Source: Aplectana chamaeleonis
Lineage: Eukaryota; Nematoda; Chromadorea; Rhabditida; Cosmocercidae
Direction: 5' to 3'
Assembly: GCA_029168955.1 (NCBI GenBank)
Contig: JAPDOI010000271.1
Coordinates: 214,001-278,000, forward strand
DNA: 64,000 bases
Both the position numbers and the translations under genes were made by a program. A model generated the notes under the pieces. That model was not told where the DNA came from. It saw only the letters and a list, made by a program, of their open reading frames with translations, and did not search any database. Positions within the stretch are counted from its first letter, which is position 1. Each line of letters starts with the position of its first letter. Shown here piece by piece: positions 33,456-44,406 of the stretch.

Positions 33456-34452
33456 CCCACACGGCTCTAGATCTTCGAATGTCCGATACTGGAATATTCC
33501 TCGTCAGGACATAGTCAATCTGTAGTTTCAAAGTTGTCATCTTCAGCTTCCGCTGCTCTTCTGGAGATAGCCGGGTTGGTCCCTGCCACGTAAGCTGATG
33601 GCGGCGATGATTCCTCTTGAATGTCGATGCAATAATCAGACCACTGCGTTCACAAAAGTCGACGAAGCGGTAGCCGTTGTCCGATGTTTGCTCCACGGGG
33701 TAGAACCATTTACCGAGTACTTCGAATTCCTGATCAAGTTCCATCTTCGCGTTTGCGACGGTTACCACTGCAACAGCATGATGACAAGGTATCCTGGCTA
33801 GGAACGTATTGAGTTCCTGATAAAACGCATCCTCCGAATTGTCCTCGGCGGTTTCAGTGGGCGCATGAGCACTCACTATCCACAGATTGAATCCTCTGTG
33901 ATCCCGCAGTCGTACAAATGCATTCCGGCATGACGTTGAGCCAAACTCCTTGACCAAACCATTGAAATCCTTCCTTACAGCTATTGCACAGCCTCCAACT
34001 CTCTTATCGTCAGCATTACCGCAGTAGATGGTGTACTCTCCGACGCTGATGACGGGTCTATCCTTGAGGCGGGTTTCCTGCAAAGCAGCGAATGGTGCAT
34101 GGAAATAGCTCAGAAGTCTGGATAGCGCAGTTTTTTGGATATCACTCGACAATGACCGGCAATTCGGGGTGGCGAAATTGTGGCTTGTGGCCAAAGAATC
34201 CATGAACTCCTTAGGTACGGATCCTAAGGTGTTATGGACCAGAGGCCTTAGTGTGCCGGACGACGACACCTTTATGCAATGTATGGGATACTTTCGCGAT
34301 ATAGTTGTGCACGCTATATCGCTCGAACGGTTTCTGCGTGCACTCAAACGTCTGCTGGGTTCAGTAGAAGCAGGGGCACCAACGAGCAGGTACTCTGAGA
34401 AAATCTGTTGTGACGGCACCGCAATGCGGCCGTGTAGGTGCCCTATAGGCAC
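33400..34452 (-). pseudogene. RTE endonuclease segment (frame 1)
   Basis: A 350-codon frame. Residues from about 92 on form the APE-like endonuclease that nicks target DNA: ATPNCRSLSSD, then ALQETRL with the catalytic glutamate, GGCAIAVRKDFNG, VSAHAPTE, and QIDYVLT near the end. The SDH motif lies just past the frameshift, in the next segment. The usual GDFNA motif reads TVANA here, so the metal-binding aspartate position is lost and the enzyme is probably dead. The first 90 residues are not conserved and partly cover the 34413-34476 hairpin, so the true start is uncertain. The frame breaks near 33450; the last 15 residues are out-of-frame read-through. Confidence 0.85.
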
Positions 34453-34476
34453 CTACAAGGGGTCATTGCGGTGCCT
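34413..34476. repeat. Hairpin over the RTE start region
   Basis: GGCACCGCAATG...GTAGGTGCC and its near reverse complement around a CTAT loop. It spans the first ATG of the endonuclease frame. A GTGCCGCTTCGGNGCC hairpin with a similar loop layout lies at 42739-42776. Confidence 0.6.
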
Positions 34477-35815
34477 TCATTACAAATTGCGCTTCACGCA
34501 CGCAGATTGCGAAGTAGGCTCCGCAATCGCACCTCGCTGAAGAGCGGATTGCCGTGTCGGCTGAGCGTTGACGCCGTGTACGTGTTTTTCAAGACACCTA
34601 CGCGCCCTCGCTGCGAAGCCTCCGAGGTGAGCCGAGTATTATTGCCCCCCCCGTAATAAGGGATATCGAATAGTTGTTTGTTAAGCAACACACCGATGCA
34701 GCTGATGATACAGCTTTCCAGCCTTTGCCCGTCACCAATCTCGCGCTTTCTTCGGAATCCTTTGCTTTGGAATGGTACTCGAACGATTTGATAGTTTAGC
34801 TTTTCAAACCCATACGAATGCGGAATTCGCCAGAACGTAATCCAAATAAAATTTCATGCTAATCAAACACAAATTGTAAACATCTAACTTTGATACTTGA
34901 ATGCAGTCCTCACCCATTTTATTCGAACAATATTTCAGTTTATTTAGTCTTCATGACAGCTGCGTTGAAAATTAGACAGAATCTTACGAGAACCGTTAAA
35001 GGCAGTGGTCGCGATTAAATATGCTTGTCGTCGTTTTACCTCTAAACCCATTTCTGGGTCTCGAGTAGTAGGACCTAAAAGAAAAAAATCACGAAAAACC
35101 GCTGTTTTGGGCCAAATTTGAAGCCTGAAATTTCTTGTCTTGGTGGACGAGCCCACTCTACATCATCGGCATCAGGGGTGTGCGGCAATTGCCGTTTGCC
35201 GATTGCCTTTGCCGTTTGCCGGGCATTTTTGGGGTTTGCTGCCGTTGCCATTGCCGTTTGCCGAAATTTTCGTCTAAAACGGCAAACTTTCGGCAAAAAG
35301 TGCATTAAAACGACAGGAATCGCCCTCTTCGCAGTTTCTGTATTGGTCAGCGATTCGAAGCTATTACAAACAATTATTTTGACGTGTTCCAGCTCATGTA
35401 GTGTTGTGTAATTGTACCCATTAAATCGGTAACTGATGAAAATATAAACTTCCTTATAAACTCTGGACTGAATAATCACAGGATTTCGTTCAAGTTCTAA
35501 GTTGTTCGGAAACCTCCAAATGTATCTTTTCAACTATCAAATTCTTAACCCCTTAGAAATGCTAGAATTGCAAAAAAAAACTTTCCAGAAGCATTCCGAT
35601 TCCTGCAAGTTCCAAGATTTTGAAACCAAGTGGTACAAAAGTTGTAGCGTAAAAGCAGCCTTTTTTAAACATACAATCCGGTTGAGAACTCGTGTAAATC
35701 AACTCCGCTTATGGCCGGTTGGTGGGCTGATGGTAATAATTGGGACACGAAGTTACTAAATTCTGCAAATAATTTGTCAAACTTTATTTGAATTGAACAA
35801 TGTTTTCAACGGGCA

Positions 35816-36461
35816 TTGAAGGCAGTGTTCTATAATATTTTTCTATAATATTTTTGTATAAGATTTCGAGATCATTAGCTGAAACGAAGGGTTAACTCAG
35901 TGGCAGAGTTGAGTTGGTTAGGAATTGGTGTTAAGATGAGAAAATGCAAATTCTTCAAAGGTAACGATTAAAACCGCCTTCAACTGCTCACCAGAAAACG
36001 AAAGTCCGAGGCCCATTGCAACAAATGTCTGAAACAGGCTTAAAACGAGCAAACAATAGCAATATACTGCCCCTAAGCTTGAACGCGGTGTGCTCGCCCC
36101 ACCCACTTCTGGGTGGGGCGAGCACACCACACTTATAGTTTGGCACTGTATAGACTTATTGCTTGGGACCGACTTATTGCTCGCTTTTAGCCGACTTTGT
36201 TGTCGTAATAAGGCTCGTGCCGGCTTGTAGGCCGAATAAACGGAAACAGGAGCGCCCAAGAGCAGTACGGCTGGCTAAACGCACTGCACGCGGCGCTCCA
36301 GCGGCGACGTGAGCGCAGCGGCTTTCCGTCGCGGGCGTCGGGTGTAACAGTCGAACTGTCCCTAGATGCCTCCCATTCTAAATATTCGATCGGCGTGCCC
36401 CTCAGCTGTTGATTTCCTGCGGAAATTCGAAGTCGGTTTTTATCGTGAGCACTGTAATCAA
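35816..36461. mobile_element. Degenerate TTAA-type element inside the hAT-like insertion
   Basis: The left end TTGAAGGCAGTGTTCTATAA and right end TTTATCGTGAGCACTGTAAT are diverged versions of the TTAAAGGCAGTGTTCACGAT ends. The centre is the hairpin 36087-36128. It resembles the outer family of 17269-18272. Confidence 0.45.
36087..36128. repeat. Perfect 19-bp hairpin with 4-nt loop
   Basis: GGTGTGCTCGCCCCACCCA, loop CTTC, then the exact reverse complement. It lies at the centre of the nested TTAA-type element. Confidence 0.8.
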
Positions 36462-37777
36462 ACAGACTAGTCGCACTCCAATAATGTAGCCTCGCAAGTG
36501 AAGCCATTTCAAGTGAGCGGCATAAAGAGTGCTGAGTCTACTACTTGCTACTTACAGCAAAAATTGGTGAGTGACCCCGGTCATAAGTTAGGTGTGGGTT
36601 GTCTTTCACCATAAATGTCGACTAATCATCGCGTATTATTCTATATATTCGCACCTGAATGTCGCACCGGTATCGGCCACAGTGTTTGGGTCGACGCACA
36701 CTCCCACCGCAAAAAGCTTACGGTTTGCTCCACGTCCCCGGATTCACTAGGCTTGGTGGCGCCCACCGCAAGCCCATTTCGTAGAATATTCTTTGAAGAC
36801 GATTTAATAATGAAAATAATGAAAGAGTTGTCACGGCCGTCTGCGCCATGGCGAAGCGGGCGTTACGCGCGTGCCGCGCTGGCGTTAAGCTATAGGATAG
36901 CGCTTCACCGTTCCATTAGCTGACGGCCGGCCGGGGCTGACCTCCGAGCCATGAGCCAGCCATGGGTGTATCACACTTTTGTCTGCTTAAAAAGATGCCC
37001 ATCCTTTGGATCTCTAGCATTGATTTGCACGGAAACTTTAATTAGTGGGAAGGAATTAACAGAATTATGACCGGCGATGGATAGGCTTCACGCCTTGTTG
37101 ATCTTGATAGTGACTCCTATACAGATCACATACAGAAGATCACATACGCTACTGATATTCTCTGATCACCTGAACTCTCAAGTAGCTTTTGATATACGGG
37201 AATTCTTCTTCATGTGAAGGCTGGTGAAACGCTAGGCACATAGTTACTGGCACATATTGCGGTATGTCGGCGTACTATAGCACAAAACAGCTTTTGCCGT
37301 TTGCCGTTTTGCCGTTTGCCGTTTGCCGGTCATTTTTGGGGTTTGCCGCTGCCGTTGCCGTTTGCCGAATTTTTAAATTCCTTTGCCGCACACCCCTGAT
37401 CGGCATCGATGACCACTTATATCAAGAACATCAGCTGGCTTGAAATTGAATTTCAATCAATGAACCTTCAGATTTATGTTTTCATCTAGACAAAAACATT
37501 GACCGAAGTGCTTGCTTTCGTTGCTCAACTGTTTTATTAGGTAAATTTGCATTTATTTATTCCACTGAATGTCGATGATTTTTGACTGCTCGGCATGAGA
37601 CTGCGATCTTTTTGGGCGGCGCTGTGCACGTGTGCGCGAACTGGCTTCTTTGGGCCCTAGAAACTCTAATTCTAGCCCATTTTCCATCGCGCTTCCTTCC
37701 ATATTTTTCAGCTGTTTTCGGTCCAAGCTGATTTTTATAGTTTTTCCGACGTTTTTCATTGTGACCACTGCCTTTAA

Positions 37778-39805
37778 CGCTATGCATATGACTACAAATT
37801 TTAACCGTGATGGTTTTCGCTGCTATGTCGGAGTTCGAGCCTCTGAATCGTTTTGTTCCAAGACGCCTCAACATTTAGAGAAGTGTTCGCCATTCACGGG
37901 TGCGATGCCAGGATGAAGTACCGCTGATATCATTTGCGTTTTGAGCACAAAAAGGAGTTTTTATGCTTCTTTGTCAACACTGTGTTCAAAATAGACCATT
38001 CGTTGATATAAAGAGACATCTGAAATCAGCATCAAGAGCCCTTTTTAGGAGACACATTGCTTACTCTGGAACAAGATATTTTGGAAAAGTTAGCCTTAAC
38101 ACAATCAACACAGGAAACGCGCTTTCAATTTTGAAGCAGCTATGAGTGATGCGTCCATCGGCACATCTATATGCCTTGTTTGAGAGTAAGCCATGTCCCG
38201 GTTTAGAAAAAAACACTCGATGTCATTTCTCAAAGCGTCTTGATATTCCCCAGTGAAGACCGAGAACGTAAGAAAGTGTGGTTTTCGAGTAATTCGACCA
38301 GTCGACCGTTCGAAAAAGCACGGCTCTCGAAACAACAAAAAATGAAAACAAAGTCTGTAACTCGGATGAAGCGATTTTTTGTGAACAATCGTCAAAAGCA
38401 CAGCGTATTAGAATTGATAATTTGATAATAGATAATTTATCGAACAATAATCCCGTTATTCGTTTTATACGCGATCACTCGAATATTCTATTCATCTGGG
38501 AACTAAAATTGTCAGATTTCTCGAGGAATCGATTAATTTATGAAATCCAAATATCCGCTGAATCCTTAAGGATTCATTTAGAAACATTTCAGTGTTCGGT
38601 TATCCAATTAATTCGATTATTGTTAAAAGAACTTAAAAAAACTATTCGCTCATTTCGGGTCACGGGCTTAGAATATTGTGCCATTAAAAAAATGTGCAGA
38701 AATATGTATGTATCTATGCAATATTTGAAAAATCGAATCGAATAGGCCGAGTGCTCTCCCGAATATAAATACCAAACGGATAGAGTAAGGGTTTCAGATT
38801 AGTTCACTCATTCGGAAATTTCGAAAAGTTTTAATTTGGAATTCTCATTCAATCGGGCAATTCAAAATTAGATAATTGGATTACACTCCCTCCTTCATAA
38901 CTTTCAAAACGGCGATATTCTAAAGAATCGTTCATTCGAAGCTTTCTGAAAAGTCCCATGGAAATTTCAAATTTTTCGGGAGCAACTGTTTTCTGAAAAT
39001 GCAATATTCTTTCGTATATTTAAAAGTGAGTATCGAATGACCATGTCTACTCGGCGCCCTATCTAAGGGATGAATGCCGAAATTCAGGTGGACTCTGAAA
39101 AACGCCTGAAAAATCAGGAAATGTAACAAACGGCAATGTTTCTCAGATCGTGGTTGCTGCAGTTTTGAAACCGAAATCTCGAAAAATACAAAAAGCGTAA
39201 TACGCGGAGACGCATGAACACAAATAGGCGATCAAGATAATATTAGTTAATGTCGCAGCATAAAAAAAGACCTAATGCTTGAGATGGAAATTCAGTATAG
39301 AGTCAATTTTGCTACATAGGCGGTGTATGCTATGGTCAAAATGTAAATAACATAAAAAACACGAGTTTGGAGAGCACCGGAATAGAAATCGGCAAGTCTA
39401 GTTGGAACTTTGATCGATACTGGAGTATGGCTGATGTGCGCCAGTACGGAGGTGTGTCGAACGCGGAGCCGACGGGACACTGAAAGCCTGCAGACTCATC
39501 GCGGTGCCGACGCTGTTTTACCGAGGAGCCGTGTTGTTGACGCTACCTCTTCATCGGACTGCGGAGCCGACATAAGGCTATCGCGAGGCGATTGAGTCAC
39601 ACACCACTTTTCCATGATCGAGGAGCCGCCAATCAACTGCCATTGCCCCATCGCGATACCAGCAAGAATCGCGGGGCTATCGCGAAACCAGCGGTACCGA
39701 TTTTCTCAGAGTACCAACAGACTTGTATACACACCCCCGAATAAAAATAAGAAAGCAATTATTAATGAATCAAGTAACGGGAAGGGAAGCAGAAAAACTG
39801 ACTTA
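37778..39805. other. AT-rich spacer
   Basis: No gene was recognised. 38420-38750 is a long AT-rich plus-strand frame (107 codons, I/L/R/N-rich) without family features. 39450-39600 is GC-richer with repeated GCGGAGCCGAC phrases. Confidence 0.4.
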
Positions 39806-40551
39806 CTCAGAGAGTCGGTGGGTCCGATTCGGCCACGATAGGCTTTCTAATCGGGTACCTAGCCGAGTTGAAAGGAACTTTCGCAGCAGCACCTGCTGCT
39901 TCGAGAAGCACGTGGCCTGTTCGATAGGACTACATGGCGCAGAGAGACAATACCCTTGCCGTACCCCCGTTTTCCACGCAGCAGCACATCATCCTATATA
40001 ATAGAAGCACGTGGAGCTGGGGGCGGGGTCCCACCCCTTTAATAGGAGCGAGTCTCCCTCAACAAGGATGCTGTCCAAGTCACGCCCCGCAGTAGGGGAT
40101 CATCTCCACAGCAGTCCGCGACAGGGACATGACTGTCGGCTCGGTCGACAGCAAGGGAGCTTGCCTTGCTGAGGACCGTGGGGGAGACCCCCTAGCGGTT
40201 CAAAAATCGTCCAGAAAGTGACTGGTAGTTATTCTCCAGGAGCGGCCCCGGAAGGCGGACTGCGCGCTCTTTGGGATCGGGCCTCTTATGTACGTGCTGT
40301 GCGGCTAATATGTGCCGGGTCAGTTGTGAAGCGTTCGATCAACGCGTTCAACCATGGGCATTATGGCTCGTCCGTCGTCCAAACTAATCGTAGTCGAATC
40401 AAAAGCGTATCGTGGCCGAGTGAAACGGTTCTGATTCGACCACGATGAGGCCACGTGGCGCACGGAAAGTACGTAGCCGTATCGAAGTCCAACCGCTTTG
40501 TAGTCGAATCGAAAGCCTATCGTGACCGAATAGGACCCCCGACTCTCTGAG
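39806..40551. mobile_element. TA-flanked element with about 50-bp inverted ends
   Basis: Ends are CTCAGAGAGTCGGTGGGTCC and, inverted, GGACCCCCGACTCTCTGAG, with TA on both sides. The arms continue through CCACGATAGGCTTTC. Inside are two further TATCGTGGCCGA-like motifs near 40410 and 40440, the repeated phrase GAAGCACGTGG, and several short GC hairpins around 40060-40200. No coding frame. Confidence 0.65.
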
Positions 40552-41125
40552 TAGGAGTGCGGCGGCAGTAAAACTCGAGAGTTGAGAGATGAGCAAAAGG
40601 AGATGGCGCAGAAATATGACAGAAAAAGATAATATCTCAAGCATAGGGTTCAAAAAGCTCAGAAAATGTTCCAAAAAATGTTTTTAGCCAGCATTTGAGA
40701 GCATTTTTCCCTCTAACACAAAAAACACAACGATGAAATCAAAAACCTTAATTCTGAACATTCAGTCAAATCATGGGAATAGCCATGTAGGAAGAGCACC
40801 CATAAAATGTGTTTTTTTTATATCTTACCTCGCCCTAGAATGTTTCTATAGCGCACTATTTAGGAGACGATTTCGGGTTGGGTTGCGTGCACCCTCTCTC
40901 CCCACTCGGGTTGGCAATTCCAAACCCAAACCCATTTTCTGCTGGGTTATTAAATTTATGAATTCCGAGAAGTTGGGTTGCGTTGGCGATGACCACAACC
41001 CAAATATTCAAACCCAGGGTCTGCGCAATGATGAATCTGACCTCCGGTATAGCTTTTCCTAAGAAACTGCATTTAGACTCTTTGGCGACATCAAGGAGCG
41101 CCTTCGCTTTCTCGAGAACAGACCA
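40552..41125. other. Unassigned spacer
   Basis: No exon or complete repeat was recognised. Confidence 0.4.
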
Positions 41126-41317
41126 TCAATTAAAGACTTCACGATAAAAAGAGTCCTCGACGTCTCACCGGAAATGTTCGAGACTAAGGTGAAAGGCCCG
41201 CTAAAAATTAGCCATAAATAGCCATACACCACGCCCAAACTTGAATGTGATATGCCCGCCAAACGTGCTTCCTGGATAGCTGTTGAGGATGTGGGCGATG
41301 CCAAATACGAGTTCTGG
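41126..41317. mobile_element. Truncated half of the 17269-18272 outer family
   Basis: Begins TTAAAGACTTCACGATAAAA and contains GCCATAAATAGCCATACACC and CCAAACTTGAATGTGATATG, matching the left half of the 17269-18272 unit. It ends where the F4 copy starts. Confidence 0.45.
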
Positions 41318-41798
41318 GGCCTGGCACAAACCAAGCTCAGGAGTAATTTTTGATATTACATTCCGGCCGCCGTGTATAGGAACCCTACCAAGCGCGAAAT
41401 CTCAATTCGCTCAATGAAGCGAGAAAAAGCGAGGAAAAAGACGACCACTCCCCCTTGGAAGAAAAAATGGGTGACGCCCCCGACAAGCTTCCGATCTCAA
41501 TAGGGAAGAGAAGCGCGATTGATTTTATTCAAAATCTATGTTCTTCCGTTTGTTTTCTGTCTGGCTTTATACTGGGACCTGTTTCAAAACTATGGCTGCG
41601 AATAACTAAAAAAAACAGGCTCGATACAACTCGTCCGCGAACTTCTCGCCGTTCAAATTCAGAATCTTTGAAGGGCCATACCTCCGTAAGTAGTGAGTTC
41701 TGAGCGATTTCGGAGACACCATCGTGATCAGCGTGAAATTTTCTCAAATAGAAGCAAGAAAACAAAAATTCGATTTTGAGGTTGGACTGTGGCTTTAA
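41318..41798 (-). mobile_element. TTAA element family F4 (inverted)
   Basis: Reverse-orientation copy of 24998-25448. Starts GGCACAAACCAAGCTCAGGA and ends GAGGTTGGACTGTGGCTTTAA. The left TTAA is lost. Confidence 0.75.
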
Positions 41799-41959
41799 GG
41801 TCTATTGTTGGCTAATCATACCGGATTTTTCAATTTTAATGTTTCAAAGGAGACTTCCATTTCCAGTGAGAACTGAAAGACATTTTGCTGACTCCATCAA
41901 AGTTCTGCGCAATCCGGCATAGCTTCCTTGAAGAAGCGATGCTCAACTTTTGGGAGAAC

Positions 41960-42430
41960 GTAAAGGGCACAGCAGCACAGCACACACCCAGGTTTTCATG
42001 TATTGTGTGGTAGACCCTTCCTGTAAAACATATGCCAAGTGTGAGATCTCAATTCCTCCAAATAAGCGAGACATTAGCGGGAACTACGGGCCCGACCAAC
42101 TCAGTAACCACCACGTCCCACGCCCTATTCTTGATTTCCAAACTCAGTAGCGCCTAGATAGACGGGTGAATTTCAACCCCGTCTTCCATGATCCTTCCCC
42201 TGCTGGTCTGTTCCTTTATCACTGTTTACTGTGTGCAGCGACTACGAATGAAAAGAAATACAGGACCGAGAAACTTTGTCCGCCGAGTTTCGCCCTCAAA
42301 ATATACTCATTTTTAATGAGCCATGACTCCGCTCGTAGGGGGCTCTGAATGATTCCAGAGATACCATTGTGCTCTGAATGCGATTCTTTCCAACATAGGC
42401 ATAGAGTCTCACGAATGACTTTTTTAATGT
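41960..42430 (+). mobile_element. TTAA element family F6, degraded copy
   Basis: Shares CACACACCCAGG at the start and AAGTGTGAGATCTCAATTCC / CTCCAAATAAGCGAG blocks with 47035-47530. The left end reads GTAAAGGGCACAGC. The right end could not be found. Confidence 0.5.
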
Positions 42431-42738
42431 TCTCGGCCTTCCGCATTCTCGAGAGCAGACCATAGTTCAGGCCAAAATTCTTTCTCCCACTAAAAATTGT
42501 AAGAAATCAAGGGGGACTGCAGTGGTGCATCTGCACTGTAAACCTCAACCTGAGTTTTTGTCAAAAAAAAAACTAAATAACTCGGAAAATCGATTTTTCT
42601 GTGTTTCGATGATAACTGCTCTAGTGTGAACGTTTTTCTAGCTTGAAGTTATGCTTAGAATCAGCATCGAGTTCTCCTGCATTTTGATCCACAAATGGTT
42701 TACCTCCACGTAAGGCATGTAGGGTACGGCTCCGCGAT

Positions 42739-42776
42739 AGTGCCGCTTCGGCGCCTACAGGCACCGAAGCGGCACT
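42739..42776. repeat. GC-rich hairpin, 17-bp arms
   Basis: AGTGCCGCTTCGGCGCC, loop TACA, then its reverse complement with a single mismatch. It lies in a GC-rich patch with CCACGTAAGG and CCACGTAACC flanks. Confidence 0.7.
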
Positions 42777-42965
42777 ACCACGTAACCGTAGCGGCGACGT
42801 GGTAGTACTCCGGGAGGGTATATCATATGGAGCTATTTGAGAATATTCATACAACTAAGGGAGCCTGAGAACAAAAATACGCACCTGCGGTTGTTGCGTC
42901 CCCTGTCTGATGAGGACAGGGGTTATCGCCGTTTTTGCGCTCCAGGAAATGCGGAATGTATGTAC

Positions 42966-42987
42966 TTCAAACTTGGGTAATTGAACC
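42966..42987 (-). other. SL1-like spliced-leader sequence
   Basis: The minus strand reads GGTTCAATTACCCAAGTTTGAA, differing from the canonical nematode SL1 22-mer only at positions 5 and 22. A GT follows directly, as at the donor of a spliced-leader RNA gene. However, the downstream bases (ACATACATTCC) are not those of known SL1 RNAs, and the nearest Sm-like run (ATTTTTG on the minus strand, 42872-42878) is about 110 nt away, farther than in SL RNAs. It may be an SL RNA pseudogene or the 5' end of a retroposed trans-spliced mRNA. Confidence 0.6.
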
Positions 42988-43804
42988 TACGAACATTTCA
43001 CCACAGAGGACAGTACATCTCCGCTGCCACATCCTCGCAGAGCGGGCGCGGTTCTGACGCGGAGCCGCTGCGGTAATATCGCGGTAACACAGTTGATGGT
43101 CGTGGTACTTTCCCGGCAGTGGCGCGGCAAACTTTCTCAGAGCGTCGGCGGACAATTTCATTTCGACAGACCTTCCTTCCTGCTGTGACTAGCCATTCAG
43201 TTCTGGAATCCTACGCAAAAGCTGTTTGTACGCAAAGATGTCTATAAATGAAGTCTTGTAAAAAGTCCCACTCCGTGTTTCTTGTTTTCTAACTATCCTT
43301 AAACTACATCCTGGTAGCCGGATCTTCTGTTTCCAGGATTTTTCTGCACATGCCTGCCCGATTATGTACATAAATGGATTTCCAAAGGACACCATTACGT
43401 TCATTCTTTGTTTCGAAACTCATTGTCAGAGGCGACCCCATAATGGGTTAATGGGTATACTACGCGCCACAGTTCATGACGACTTCGTCAAAACCATCAA
43501 GGTGGCTGAACCAAATCCTTAAAGGTATCCACCAAAGATTTTTCATCTGCTGTGATTGAGGCACATTCAAATAATGTGAAAAGTGCCAATCAATATTCGA
43601 AGCAAAAGAAATGTCATACATGGGTATGACTCAATTATATAAATAGTATAATGACATATCGCCTGAGAATGTCGTCTGTCATTTGGCCGAAAAAGGGGCA
43701 GAGATTTCATGATTGTCTTATCAGTTCATTGTGATGCATACACCCGTTCAGGGAGCAAAGGTTTCTTCGAGGTGGAGACGTGTGCGCTTCCTGATGCACT
43801 AAAG
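42988..43804. other. Unassigned spacer
   Basis: 43010-43160 is GC-rich. Its minus-strand frame (42967-43161; MKLSADALRKFAAPLPGKYH...) covers the SL1-like site and has no family signature. The rest is AT-rich. Confidence 0.35.
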
Positions 43805-44036
43805 ATCGTCCGAATTACTCAGTCCGCCCACGCGGTCGACGTGCGTGCCGAGCTCCCGTTGCCTAGGCCATTCTCCCACATTCTGATTGATTGGCAGGAT
43901 TATTAGACGATTATTCAATAATATCTGAGTCAACTGCCCACAACCGTGGGAAAGCTCGTGCTAGGAAATGCATTCGAGGCGGCTTCCCGACACGCACGCC
44001 GACCGCATGGGCGGACAGCTTCATTCGGACAGGCTT
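43805..44036. mobile_element. Family A element
   Basis: Inverted arms: GTCCGAATTACTCAGTCCGC...CACGCGGTCGACGTGCGTGC at the left, and GACACGCACGCCGACCGCAT...TTCATTCGGACAGGCTT at the right. Length is about 230 bp. Confidence 0.65.
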
Positions 44037-44406
44037 CAGAAGCGCAGAAGAAAAGCACTAGTATCGATCGGATCCGCGAAATTGTGGTACTCTTGAAGTC
44101 CTACAGCCAGGGTTGGGCAAGCGTCTCGGAATGGCGGTTTTTGGATATGCGCGCCCCACCCCCTTAGTTTAATAGGTCTTTAGGAACCCCTTTGGAAAGT
44201 ACAAATCGGCTGTTTTCTCAGTATTTGGGCACAGCAGCCGTGCTCTTCACTTCCCGGTTTTTATTTTGACAAACGACTATTTAAGAAAAGAATGGAATTT
44301 AGTCGACTTCAACATTAAAGGTGGCTTAATTCCTGAACTCGTGTCGAATACTATGAGAAACATATTGAATACGACTGTTAACTCCTTCACGCTCAAAAAA
44401 GAGCTG

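Larger units (their letters stand above)
31140..34650 (-). mobile_element. RTE-clade non-LTR retrotransposon, near full length, disabled
   Basis: On the minus strand the order is: a GC-rich leader, an apurinic-type endonuclease, a reverse transcriptase, then a short 3' region ending in direct repeats of AAGTCAAGT (31143-31165). This order, the absence of RNase H, and the short-repeat tail match the RTE clade. The coding region is broken by only two single-base frameshifts (near 33450 and near 32300), so the copy is fairly young. The 5' boundary is approximate, and no target duplication was identified. Confidence 0.85.
35173..37398. mobile_element. 2.2-kb hAT-like non-autonomous insertion with 8-bp target duplication
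   Basis: Ends are CAGGGGTGTGCGGCAA and the inverted TTGCCGCACACCCCTG. The 8-bp duplication ATCGGCAT lies at 35165-35172 and 37399-37406. Ends starting CAGGGGTGT with an 8-bp duplication are characteristic of the hAT superfamily. Subterminal clusters of TTTGCCG/GCCGTTTGCC (about 35184-35290 on the left, 37295-37390 on the right) are likely transposase binding repeats. No transposase frame was found inside; the interior carries a TTAA-type element. Confidence 0.85.
34996..37777 (+). mobile_element. TTAA element family F2 interrupted by a hAT-like insertion
   Basis: The left half 34996-35172 and right half 37399-37777 together reproduce the F2 unit seen intact at 14603-15041 and 23529-24078. 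Ends are TTAAAGGCAGTGGTCGCGAT and CATTGTGACCACTGCCTTTAA. The break falls at ATCGGCAT, which is present on both sides of the insert. Confidence 0.85.

Noticed and set aside
42621..42854. Neuropeptide-like frame ending LEKRSH
   Set aside because: A single dibasic site, no signal peptide, and most of the frame covers the GC hairpin and its flanks.
42850..42990. Functional SL RNA gene
   Set aside because: The leader-like 22-mer and GT are present, but the downstream sequence and the distance to an Sm-like site do not fit; kept only as an SL1-like sequence.
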